64,000 nt of DNA from Comamonadaceae bacterium M7527 (GTDB lineage Bacteria > Pseudomonadota > Gammaproteobacteria > Burkholderiales > Burkholderiaceae_C), in the NCBI GenBank assembly GCA_021044545.1, contig CP087990.1, positions 868,001 to 932,000 of the forward strand. The letters are read 5' to 3'. The notes beneath the pieces are model-generated. The model worked only from the letters and a program-made list of their open reading frames with translations, was not told the origin of the DNA and did no database searches. Position numbers and translations under genes: made by a program. Of the stretch, positions 52,761-59,910 are shown in pieces; position 1 is the first letter of the stretch; each line of letters opens with the position of its first letter.

Positions 52761-53222
52761 ATGCGCCAAGACGATCACCCACTTTTGGACTGGCCACGCA
52801 TTGTGGACTTGGCCAACAACGGCAACTTGCCAGCGCCCAAGCGCGTGAGCAAGACGCCCGCTGAGTGGGCGCAGCAGCTCAGCCCAGAGCAATACCATGT
52901 AACCCGTGAGCATGGTACGGAACGCCCTTTTAGCAGCGCCATGTGCAGCGCGTTTGAGCCCGGACGCTATGCCTGCGTGTGCTGTAACACGCTGTTGTTT
53001 GACGGCTCACAGAAGTTTGAGTCTGGTACAGGCTGGCCGTCATTCACCCAGCCGGTTGTACCTGAGGCCGTTGCCTACAAGGCAGACCATTCGCACGGCT
53101 TGACCCGTATTGAGGCGCTTTGCAACGTGTGCGATGCGCACCTGGGTCATGTGTTTCCAGATGGTCCGGCACCCTCTGGCCTGCGTTACTGTATGAACGC
53201 GGTGTCTCTAACCAAGCTCTGA
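52761..53222 (+). CDS. msrB: Peptide methionine-(R)-S-oxide reductase MsrB
   Basis: A 153-residue protein with the MsrB beta-barrel. Zinc cysteines are C72, C75, C121 and C124; the catalytic Cys is C144 in LRYCMNAVSL. The N-terminal QDDHP... KTPAEWAQQLSPEQYHVTREHGTERPF stretch is the usual substrate-groove start. It repairs the R form of oxidised methionine. It is co-directional with the Mth938 gene, 32 bp downstream, and convergent with the GNAT gene. Confidence 0.95.
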   Translation: MRQDDHPLLDWPRIVDLANNGNLPAPKRVSKTPAEWAQQLSPEQYHVTREHGTERPFSSAMCSAFEPGRYACVCCNTLLFDGSQKFESGTGWPSFTQPVVPEAVAYKADHSHGLTRIEALCNVCDAHLGHVFPDGPAPSGLRYCMNAVSLTKL

Positions 53223-53238
53223 GGGCTTGGGCCCTGGC

Positions 53239-53550
53239 CTACAAAGCCACCAAATGCCCCCAGCGCGGGGCGTTGCGCAGCAGATAAGTCTTGGTGTAAG
53301 CGCATACAGGCTCAACCAACACCCCCATGGCGGCCACCTCAGTCAAGACAGCCTCCATCAACACAGCGCCTTGCCCCTGACCGCGCAGATGCTGCGGCAC
53401 AAGGGTGTGCATCAAACGCATCACCCTGGGGCCGCCTGATGCATTTGCTCGCCACTGATACTGCAACACGCCTGTCAAACCCTGGGCCAAGCCAACACTA
53501 AAGGTTTGTTGGCTGTCGTCATGCAAGGCTAATACTTCAGGGTTACTCAT
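53239..53550 (-). CDS. GNAT-like N-acetyltransferase domain protein (YjdJ type)
   Basis: A 103-residue compact GNAT fold: LRGQGQGAVLMEAVLTEV is the CoA-binding motif (V/I-x-x-x-x-R/Q-G-x-G/A), followed by VEPVCAYTKTYLLRNAP, the YjdJ/Gcn5-like short group. The substrate is unknown. It ends 16 bp from the msrB stop (convergent) and is followed by a 220-bp gap to the Bcp gene, which is divergent from it. Confidence 0.75.
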   Translation of the reverse strand: MSNPEVLALHDDSQQTFSVGLAQGLTGVLQYQWRANASGGPRVMRLMHTLVPQHLRGQGQGAVLMEAVLTEVAAMGVLVEPVCAYTKTYLLRNAPRWGHLVAL

Positions 53551-53631
53551 GGCTTATTGCTTGATTTAATTAACTTTTGCGCAAGCCAACGGTCAGACCT
53601 AGGGCTTGTACCAGGGTGGGTTGGCGGCGCA

Positions 53632-53640
53632 TGTTAAAAT
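53632..53640 (+). promoter_or_regulatory. Possible extended -10 promoter of the Bcp gene
   Basis: TGTTAAAAT at 53632-53640 reads as an extended -10 (TGnTAAAAT). No good -35 was found. It would give a leader of about 125 bases before the Bcp start. Confidence 0.4.
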
Positions 53641-53771
53641 TCTGGATTGATCCAAGTTCAGACGCGACAAATGTCCATCCAGGTGGGCGTCGCTCACCAT
53701 AGCTTGAGGCGTTAAAGCCCAGGCCCCTGAACTTCCAGTAAAAACGAAAACCTTCAGGTTAGGATCCGCAG

Positions 53772-54257
53772 ATGGCCGTTGTTGTCAACAAACCCCTTCC
53801 CGAATTTGAAGCAGTCGCTACCAGCGACATCAGTCTGTCCAACCAGTCTCTGATTGGTGAAACGGTTGTACTGTACTTTTACCCCAAAGACAATACACCC
53901 GGTTGTACCACTGAAGCGATGCAGTTTCGCGATAAATACAAAGACTTTGTAAAAGCCGGTGCCACTATTTATGGCGTGTCGCGCGACAACATGAAGTCAC
54001 ACGACGACTTCAAGGAAAAGCTGGAGCTGCCGTTTGACCTCATCGCCGACACCGAAGAAAAAATGTGTCACATGTTTGGTGTTGTCAAAAACAAGATCAT
54101 GTACGGCAAGAAAGTAAAAGGCATTGAGCGCAGCACCTTTCTGATTGGCGCTGATGGCCTGGTCAAACAAGAGTGGCGCGGTCTCAAAGTCCCCGGCCAC
54201 GTGGACGAGGTACTGAAAGCCGTGAAAGCCCTCAAAAAGGCCACTGCTGCCGCCTAA
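53772..54257 (+). CDS. bcp: Bcp-type peroxiredoxin
   Basis: A 161-residue thioredoxin-fold peroxidase. The peroxidatic Cys is C45 in PKDNTPGCTTEAM. The enterobacterial resolving Cys five residues on is absent (Met50), so it is 1-Cys or uses another partner; the other visible cysteine is in EEKMCHMF. It reduces peroxides with thioredoxin or glutathione. The start at 53772 fits the usual N-terminus. A strong terminator follows at 54384. Confidence 0.92.
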   Translation: MAVVVNKPLPEFEAVATSDISLSNQSLIGETVVLYFYPKDNTPGCTTEAMQFRDKYKDFVKAGATIYGVSRDNMKSHDDFKEKLELPFDLIADTEEKMCHMFGVVKNKIMYGKKVKGIERSTFLIGADGLVKQEWRGLKVPGHVDEVLKAVKALKKATAAA

Positions 54258-54383
54258 ACACTCACCGGCAGGCCAAAGGCGTAGACACTGGGCCCCAAAC
54301 CAGTGCTGGGCTGGTGTCTTACAGCTTGTGTATAGTGGGGCCATGCAAGCACTGCTGGCGACCACACACACAAAGACTTTATC

Positions 54384-54417
54384 AAAAAGCCGTTCCGGTT
54401 CCGGGACGGCTTTTTCT
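54384..54417 (+). terminator. Rho-independent terminator after bcp
   Basis: AAAAAGCCGTTCCGG pairs with CCGGGACGGCTTTTT (one G-T pair) around TT; a T-rich run follows. It lies about 125 bp after the bcp stop and 30 bp before phoH. Confidence 0.88.
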
Positions 54418-54446
54418 TTTTACGCAACGCTTTAACCATCTGTACC

Positions 54447-56150
54447 ATGCCACTACCACCCGCCCCCAGCAAAAAAGCCGCCCGCCTCAACACAGATTAC
54501 GTTGACAACGCGCCCAAGGCCAGCAAGCCCAAAACACCGGCAAAACCAGCGGCCAGGGTGAACCCGGCACCGGTGCAGGCCACTGCGCGCGCAGAGCCAG
54601 TCACACCAGGCACAACGCAAGCGCCTGCACGTCAACAAACGGCCAGCGCCAAGCCTGCCCTGACAGCAGCGCCGGCGTCTGCCCTCAACCAGGGGCAAGG
54701 CCACAGCAAGCCCAGCGCCCAAGCTTCACAAGCCAAAGCCAAGCGCAACACCAGCCACAAACACAACAAGCGCCTGTTCGTGCTGGACACCAATGTGTTG
54801 ATGCACGACCCGATTTGCATGTTCCGGTTTGAAGAGCACGACATCTTCCTGCCCATGGTGGTACTGGAAGAGCTGGACAACAACAAAAAGGGCATGAGCG
54901 AAGTCGCGCGTAACGCGCGCCAAACCAGCCGCACACTGGACGCGCTGGCCGGTGACAAGGCAGACATGATGCAAGGCTTGCCGCTAAACAGTACCGGCCA
55001 CAAAAACGCCACAGGCAAGTTGTTCTTTCAAACCGCTCCACTAAACGCCCAGCTGCCCACCAGCTTGCCGCAAGGCAAGGCCGACAACCAAATTTTGGGT
55101 GTAGTGCAAGCCCTTAGCGACAAAGAAAAAAATCGGGAAGTGGTGTTGGTATCCAAAGACATCAACATGCGGGTCAAGGCTCGTGCACTGGGGCTGGCGG
55201 CCGAAGACTACGAAAACGACAAAACACTAGACGATGGCGAATTGCTTTACCCAGGCATGCTGGCCTTGCCTGCTGATTTTTGGTCCAGGCAAAGCAAAAA
55301 GGTGGAGAGCTGGCAAGAGGGCTCCAACACCTTTTACCGCATTGGCGGCGCCATTGTTCAACAGTTTTTTATCAACCAGTTTGTGTACTTTGAAGCGCCA
55401 GGCGAGCCTTCGCTGTACGCTCGCGTTGTAGAGTTGCGTGACAACACGGCCGTGCTGCGTACCTTGCGTGACTTTGCCCACCAAAAGAATGCCGCTTGGG
55501 GTGTGACCAGCCGTAACCGGGAGCAAAACTTTGCACTCAACCTGCTGATGGACCCCGAGGTGGATTTTATCACCCTCACCGGCACTGCTGGCACCGGCAA
55601 AACCCTGTTGGCGCTGGCCAGTGGCCTGACACAGGTGCTGGATGAACGCCGCTACACCGAGATCATCATGACGCGGGCCACCGTGTCTGTTGGTGAAGAC
55701 ATTGGTTTTTTGCCCGGCACCGAAGAAGAAAAAATGGGTCCCTGGATGGGCGCGCTGGACGACAACCTGGAGTTTTTAGCTAAAGGTGATGGCACAGGCG
55801 CTGGCGAATGGGGGCGAGCCGCTACCAACGAATTGATTCGCTCGCGCATCAAGGTAAAGAGCCTGAATTTCATGCGCGGTCGCACCTTCTTGAACAAATA
55901 CGTCATCATTGACGAGGCGCAAAACCTCACGCCCAAGCAAATGAAAACGCTGATCACAAGGGCTGGCCCAGGCACAAAAATCATTTGCATGGGCAACCTG
56001 GCGCAAATCGACACACCTTATCTGAGCGAGGGCTCATCTGGCCTAACCTACGTGGTAGACCGCTTCAAAGGCTGGACCAACGGGGGGCACATTACGTTGG
56101 CGCGCGGCGAGCGTTCACGCTTGGCAGACTTTGCCAGCGACGTGTTGTAA
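54447..56150 (+). CDS. PIN-PhoH fusion protein (PhoH2-type ATPase)
   Basis: A 567-residue fusion. The first 108 residues are a Pro/Ala/Lys-rich linker of low complexity; then a PIN nuclease domain (RLFVLDTNVLMHDP, catalytic Asp114 and later acids) and a C-terminal PhoH ATPase with Walker A GTAGTGKTL (about 377-385) and DEAQNLTPKQMK. Such PhoH2 proteins unwind and cut RNA. It is followed 17 bp later by the small membrane protein gene. Confidence 0.92.
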   Translation: MPLPPAPSKKAARLNTDYVDNAPKASKPKTPAKPAARVNPAPVQATARAEPVTPGTTQAPARQQTASAKPALTAAPASALNQGQGHSKPSAQASQAKAKRNTSHKHNKRLFVLDTNVLMHDPICMFRFEEHDIFLPMVVLEELDNNKKGMSEVARNARQTSRTLDALAGDKADMMQGLPLNSTGHKNATGKLFFQTAPLNAQLPTSLPQGKADNQILGVVQALSDKEKNREVVLVSKDINMRVKARALGLAAEDYENDKTLDDGELLYPGMLALPADFWSRQSKKVESWQEGSNTFYRIGGAIVQQFFINQFVYFEAPGEPSLYARVVELRDNTAVLRTLRDFAHQKNAAWGVTSRNREQNFALNLLMDPEVDFITLTGTAGTGKTLLALASGLTQVLDERRYTEIIMTRATVSVGEDIGFLPGTEEEKMGPWMGALDDNLEFLAKGDGTGAGEWGRAATNELIRSRIKVKSLNFMRGRTFLNKYVIIDEAQNLTPKQMKTLITRAGPGTKIICMGNLAQIDTPYLSEGSSGLTYVVDRFKGWTNGGHITLARGERSRLADFASDVL

Positions 56151-56167
56151 ACCACAGGGGCAAACAT

Positions 56168-56515
56168 ATGGCAATTGGCTGGCTAAGCGCACTTAAATTA
56201 GTTCCCTGGAGTGATGTGATTGAAGCCACACCTGGCGTGGTGAATGCTGCGCGCAAGCTGCTGAGCAAGCGCCAACAAGACACACAGCAACATGCAAGCC
56301 AAGGTCCTGTAGAAGTCACGCCAGAGCTGGTGCACAACTTGCGCGTGGAGCTAGAGCTCACCGCCGAGCTGCTCAAAGACCTGGCCGAACAGCACGCACG
56401 CGTGGTCAAAGAGGTCCAAGCCCTGCGCCGGCGCCAGACTCGCTTGGGTTGGGTACTGGGCTTGTTTGTCGTGGGCGTAGCCACGCTGATGCTGCGCTAC
56501 TTTTTATTGGCCTAA
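56168..56515 (+). CDS. Small coiled-coil membrane protein, unknown function
   Basis: A 115-residue protein: a helical region with coiled-coil character (about 55-90, LVHNLRVELELTAELLKDLAEQH) and a single C-terminal transmembrane segment (LGWVLGLFVVGVATLMLRYF). AGGGG lies about nine bases before the ATG at 56168. It follows phoH by 17 bp and is convergent with dnaB. I do not recognise it; a tail-anchored partner for another protein is a guess only. Confidence 0.7.
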   Translation: MAIGWLSALKLVPWSDVIEATPGVVNAARKLLSKRQQDTQQHASQGPVEVTPELVHNLRVELELTAELLKDLAEQHARVVKEVQALRRRQTRLGWVLGLFVVGVATLMLRYFLLA

Positions 56516-56530
56516 GGCTTGGCTGGCAGG

Positions 56531-57952
56531 CTAGAAATCATCGCCACCAGAGGCCAGGCTTTCAAAGCGCGTGAGGTGGTTCATAAAGGCCAGACGCACG
56601 GTGCCTGTGGGGCCGTTTCGCTGCTTGCCAATAATGATTTCAGCCACACCTGGGTCTTTGCTGGTTTCTTTGTTGTAGTAATCGTCACGGTAAATAAACA
56701 TGATGATGTCGGCGTCCTGCTCAATGGCGCCTGACTCTCGCAAGTCACTCATCATGGGGCGTTTGTCCGTGCGTTGCTCAACACTTCGGTTGAGCTGAGA
56801 CAGCGCAATCACCGGGCATTGCAGCTCTTTGGCCAGCATTTTCAAGCCGCGCGAAATCTCGCCCAGCTCTGTGGCGCGGTTTTCACCATCAGACTTGCTG
56901 CCGCTCATCAACTGCAAGTAGTCCACCACGATCAAGCCCAACTTGCCACAAGTACGAGCCAAACGACGTGCGTTGGCGCGCAACTCGCTGGGTGTCAAGC
57001 CCGGCGTTTCATCAATATGCAATGACACGGTGCGCAGCTGCTCAATGGCCTCTGTCAGGCGTGGCCACTCGTCGTCGTTGAGCTTGCCAGTGCGCAAGCG
57101 ACCCTGGTGAATGCGCCCAATAGAGCCCACCACACGCACAGCCAACTGCGCAGCGCCCATTTCCATAGAGAACACAGCCACCGGCAGTTGCTCATGCAGG
57201 GCCACGTGCTCGGCAATATTGATGGCAAAAGCCGTTTTACCCATCGATGGGCGCGCGGCGAGCACCACCAAGTCACCAGCTTGCAAACCAGAGGTCATGC
57301 GGTCCAAGTCGATGAAACCTGTAGGCACACCCGTGATGTCATTGGGGTTGTCCGCCATTTCTTGCACGCGGTCCAGCAAGTCCACCACCAGCTTATCCAT
57401 GGCTTGAAAACCCTGCTTCATGCGCGAACCTTCTTCGCCAATCTGGAAGATTTTTTGCTCGGCTTGGTCCAGCACTTGCGCGACGGTTTTGCCCTGAGGG
57501 CTAAACGCGTTGGTGGCTATTTCATCACTGGCAGTCACCAGTTTGCGCAAAATACCGCGTTCGCGCACGATTTCAGCGTATCGACGAATGTTGGCCGCGC
57601 TAGGCACGTATTGCGCCAAGTTGTTGAGATAGGCCAAACCGCCCGACTCAACGGCTTTACCCATGCCTTGCAAGTGCTCAAACACCGTGATCACGTCTGC
57701 AGGCTTGCTGGCGTTGGTGAGGTCGTGTATCGCTTGAAAAATCAGTCTGTGCTCAAACCGGTAAAAGTCATCTGGTGTGAGCAGGTCAGCCACCCTGTCC
57801 CAGGCCGAGTTATCCAGCAGCAAGCCGCCAATAACACTGGACTCCGCTTCCAGCGAGTGCGGCGGCACACGAAGTTGAGCCACCTGTTGGTCATGCGCAC
57901 CAAAGTCTGCGGTGCTGAGGTAGTCGGTATCTGGGGCTGAGAAATCGTTCAC
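56531..57952 (-). CDS. dnaB: Replicative DNA helicase DnaB
   Basis: A 473-residue hexameric helicase. The N-terminal DnaB domain (VPPHSLEAESSVIGGLLLD at about 29-47) is followed by the RecA-like core: Walker A in AARPSMGKTAFAINIA, ATPase Glu in LPVAVFSMEMGA, and LIVVDYLQLMSG, with the final PRRGGR-like loop replaced by YNKETSKDPGVAEIIIGKQRNGPTG. It unwinds DNA at the fork. The start is GTG at 57952 with no obvious ribosome site. An interrupted hairpin lies 17 bp before it and DnaA-type boxes lie further upstream. Confidence 0.94.
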   Translation of the reverse strand: MNDFSAPDTDYLSTADFGAHDQQVAQLRVPPHSLEAESSVIGGLLLDNSAWDRVADLLTPDDFYRFEHRLIFQAIHDLTNASKPADVITVFEHLQGMGKAVESGGLAYLNNLAQYVPSAANIRRYAEIVRERGILRKLVTASDEIATNAFSPQGKTVAQVLDQAEQKIFQIGEEGSRMKQGFQAMDKLVVDLLDRVQEMADNPNDITGVPTGFIDLDRMTSGLQAGDLVVLAARPSMGKTAFAINIAEHVALHEQLPVAVFSMEMGAAQLAVRVVGSIGRIHQGRLRTGKLNDDEWPRLTEAIEQLRTVSLHIDETPGLTPSELRANARRLARTCGKLGLIVVDYLQLMSGSKSDGENRATELGEISRGLKMLAKELQCPVIALSQLNRSVEQRTDKRPMMSDLRESGAIEQDADIIMFIYRDDYYNKETSKDPGVAEIIIGKQRNGPTGTVRLAFMNHLTRFESLASGGDDF

Positions 57953-57968
57953 GTGGGGTCACACTTAT

Positions 57969-58000
57969 TGGGGTGAGGTTGCTGAGCAACCAGACCCCCA
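57969..58000 (-). promoter_or_regulatory. Interrupted hairpin in the dnaB leader
   Basis: TGGGG-TGA-GGTTGC-TGA-GCAACC-AGAC-CCCCA: two stems (6 and 5 bp) separated by an internal loop. It lies 17 bases before the dnaB GTG, in the part of the leader that would include the ribosome site. Confidence 0.6.
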
Positions 58001-58025
58001 TATTAAAGCCTAGACCCAGTTAGGC

Positions 58026-58089
58026 TGTGGATAAGTCTGTGCACAGGTGCTGTACAAACAGTTGATTGCATGTGGAAATACGTGGACAA
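58026..58089. promoter_or_regulatory. DnaA-box-like cluster upstream of dnaB
   Basis: TGTGGATAA at 58026-58034 is the exact complement of TTATCCACA, the strong DnaA box. TGTGGAAAT (58071-58079) and CGTGGACAA (58081-58089) are near matches, the same orientation and one base apart. DnaA control of dnaB is possible. Confidence 0.6.
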
Positions 58090-58184
58090 GTAGACATACC
58101 GTTCACCTACTTGGAAATCATCCCATTGGCGAACAAACCCTTATCGGATATGCCTGCTTTTCCAGCGATGCCCATACGCAAGCC

Positions 58185-58222
58185 CATAAAAAAACCGCCA
58201 GGGTTGCCCATGGCGGCTTTTT
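58185..58222 (-). terminator. Rho-independent terminator of the rpsF-priB-rpsR-rplI operon
   Basis: AAAAAACCGCCA and TGGCGGCTTTTT flank a ten-base loop. On the minus strand it lies 20-57 bp after the rplI stop and has a T-run. Confidence 0.88.
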
Positions 58223-58241
58223 AGGTAGCTTGAGAAAAGAT

Positions 58242-58694
58242 TTAAGCGGCGTCGCCGTCAACCTTTACTGCAACTTCCAACTGAACGTCTGTGTGCAAAG
58301 CCACTTCAACGCTGTACTCGCCAACAGCCTTCAACGGACCATTTGGCATACGCACTTGCGCTTTAGCAACCTCAAAGCCCATTTTGGTGAGGGCTTCAGC
58401 GATATCGTGGTTGGTAATTGAACCAAACAAACGGCCATCAACACCAGCCTTTTGGCTAACTGTGACAACAACACCGCTCATTTTCTCACCCACAGCTTGT
58501 GCAGCAGCCAGCTTTTCAGCAGCGGCTTTTTCAAGCTCGGCACGGCGAGTTTCAAACTCAGCGATAGCAGTTTGTGTGGCACGACGTGCCTTGCCTGATG
58601 GAATCAGGAAGTTGCGTGCGTAACCGTCTTTCACTTTAACCACGTCGCCCAAAGAGCCCAGGTTCACGATTTTTTCTAGAAGAATAATTTGCAT
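58242..58694 (-). CDS. rplI: 50S ribosomal protein L9
   Basis: A 150-residue protein with the L9 signature: MQIILLEKIVNLGSLGDVVKVKDGYARNFLIP (N-domain, read in parts) and a long helix linking to the C-domain (GVDGRLFGSITNHDIAEAL). It binds 23S rRNA at the L1 stalk base. Last gene of the rpsF-priB-rpsR-rplI operon, 12 bp after rpsR, with a terminator after it. Confidence 0.97.
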   Translation of the reverse strand: MQIILLEKIVNLGSLGDVVKVKDGYARNFLIPSGKARRATQTAIAEFETRRAELEKAAAEKLAAAQAVGEKMSGVVVTVSQKAGVDGRLFGSITNHDIAEALTKMGFEVAKAQVRMPNGPLKAVGEYSVEVALHTDVQLEVAVKVDGDAA

Positions 58695-58706
58695 GACTAG
58701 AACTCC

Positions 58707-58985
58707 TTAAACGCGGTGCTGGTCTGTGTAAGGCATCAAAGCCAGGAAGCGCGCGCGCTTGATGGCTGTGGTGACCTGGCGCTGGTAGATAGCGCGCGTG
58801 CCTGTCAAACGGGCAGGAATGATCTTGCCGTTCTCAGAGATGAAGTCACGCAATGTGTCTGTATCTTTGTAGTCAACTTCTTCGACACCGGCTACGGTGA
58901 AGCGGCAGAAACGCTTGCGCTTGAACAACAGCGACTGTGTGTTGCGCTTGCGCTTGTTATCAAATTTTTTACGGGGTGCAGCCAT
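58707..58985 (-). CDS. rpsR: 30S ribosomal protein S18
   Basis: A 92-residue protein: basic N-terminus (APRKKFDNKRKRNTQS) then RFCRFTVAGVEEVDYKDTDTLRDFISENGKIIPARLTGTRAIYQRQVT (paraphrased from residues 26-73), the S18 core that dimerises with S6. It sits between priB and rplI. Confidence 0.96.
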   Translation of the reverse strand: MAAPRKKFDNKRKRNTQSLLFKRKRFCRFTVAGVEEVDYKDTDTLRDFISENGKIIPARLTGTRAIYQRQVTTAIKRARFLALMPYTDQHRV

Positions 58986-59002
58986 GATGGGCCTTCCTTA
59001 AT

Positions 59003-59305
59003 TTAAGAAATCAGAGACTGGGGTAACAGCTCTTGAATATGAAATACCACGCCTTTGCCATTTCGAGATGTCGCCATAAAACCCTTAAAACCGTATTCGG
59101 TATTCAAGTCTTGTGCGGCCAACGTTTGCGCCACTGCCCCAAATGCCACTGCTTTCATACGCAACTGAACGACTCGTTCAATGCCAGCTTCTTTGGCTTT
59201 GGATTCGTGTTCTAGCCACAAATCCAAAACCGCTAAATTGGCTGGTGTGTATCGCAGTGTGTTTAAGGCTTGCAAACGTGCGCTGAGCACAAACTGGTTG
59301 GTCAA
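59003..59305 (-). CDS. priB: Primosomal replication protein N
   Basis: A 100-residue OB-fold protein (TNQFVLSARLQALNTLRYTPA and LDLWLEHESKAKEAGIERVVQLRMKAVAFG in parts) of the betaproteobacterial PriB kind, which helps restart stalled forks. The start is TTG at 59305, supported by GAGG eight bases upstream and lack of any ATG. It lies in the conserved place between rpsF and rpsR. Confidence 0.9.
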   Translation of the reverse strand: MTNQFVLSARLQALNTLRYTPANLAVLDLWLEHESKAKEAGIERVVQLRMKAVAFGAVAQTLAAQDLNTEYGFKGFMATSRNGKGVVFHIQELLPQSLIS

Positions 59306-59328
59306 CGCGTCACCTCAACATGCGGCCA

Positions 59329-59694
59329 TTAAGCGGCGGTCTCCTGGTGTTGGGCTTTGCGAGCTTCTTCGCGCTCTACAGACTTCATCATGGAAGAAGG
59401 TGCGGTTTCCGCTTTCTTCTTCACCACAGTCATGTGACGCAACACAGCATCGTTGAACTTGAAAGCGTATTCCAGTTCTGCCAAAACAGCCTGTTCAACT
59501 TCGATGTTCAAGCACACGTAGTGGGCTTTGCTCAACTTGTTGATCTGGTATGCCAACTGACGACGGCCCCAGTCTTCTTCACGGTGGATCTTGCCACCGC
59601 CGGCCGTAATTTGGCCCTTGTAACGCTCCAGCATGGCTGGAACTTGTTCGCTCTGGTCCGGATGAACCAACATCACGATTTCATAATGACGCAT
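59329..59694 (-). CDS. rpsF: 30S ribosomal protein S6
   Basis: A 121-residue protein with the S6 start MRHYEIVMLVHPDQSEQVPAM and the KIHREEDWGRRQLAYQINKL block. The tail (TAPSSMMKSVEREEARKAQHQ) is extended. First gene of its operon; AAGGAG is seven bases before the ATG and a structured leader precedes it. Confidence 0.96.
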   Translation of the reverse strand: MRHYEIVMLVHPDQSEQVPAMLERYKGQITAGGGKIHREEDWGRRQLAYQINKLSKAHYVCLNIEVEQAVLAELEYAFKFNDAVLRHMTVVKKKAETAPSSMMKSVEREEARKAQHQETAA

Positions 59695-59735
59695 CTCTAC
59701 TCCTTACGGATATATCCTTAACGGATGAACAACCA
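59695..59735 (-). promoter_or_regulatory. Structured rpsF leader, possible S6:S18 binding site
   Basis: On the minus strand the leader reads ATCCGTTAAGGAT then ATATCCGTAAGGAG before the ATG. Two copies of CCG and short stems (ATCC with GGAT; the palindrome GGATATATCC at 59708-59717) overlap the ribosome site. S6:S18 autoregulatory leaders in other bacteria carry a CCG bulge near the ribosome site; the match here is only by pattern. Confidence 0.4.
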
Positions 59736-59910
59736 CCCCTGAGCGTCAACACAGAGTGTGGCAAGGTTAGCCCGCAATTATAGCCCGGTTTGACCACAAT
59801 TGCGTATGGGCTCTCATGAGGTGGACGAAGGCACGCAAACGGCTCACCCTGCCGGCTGACAACACCCAAGCCCAGCTGGTACTCGCGAGGCGAACCCACT
59901 GCAATCCAGT

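Noticed and set aside
57107..57940. A 277-codon plus-strand frame opposite dnaB
   Set aside because: Antisense to DnaB; rich in His and Val with no family resemblance.
58026..58089. DnaA boxes as a replication origin
   Set aside because: Only one perfect box, no dnaA or dnaN nearby and no AT-rich unwinding region; gene regulation is more likely.
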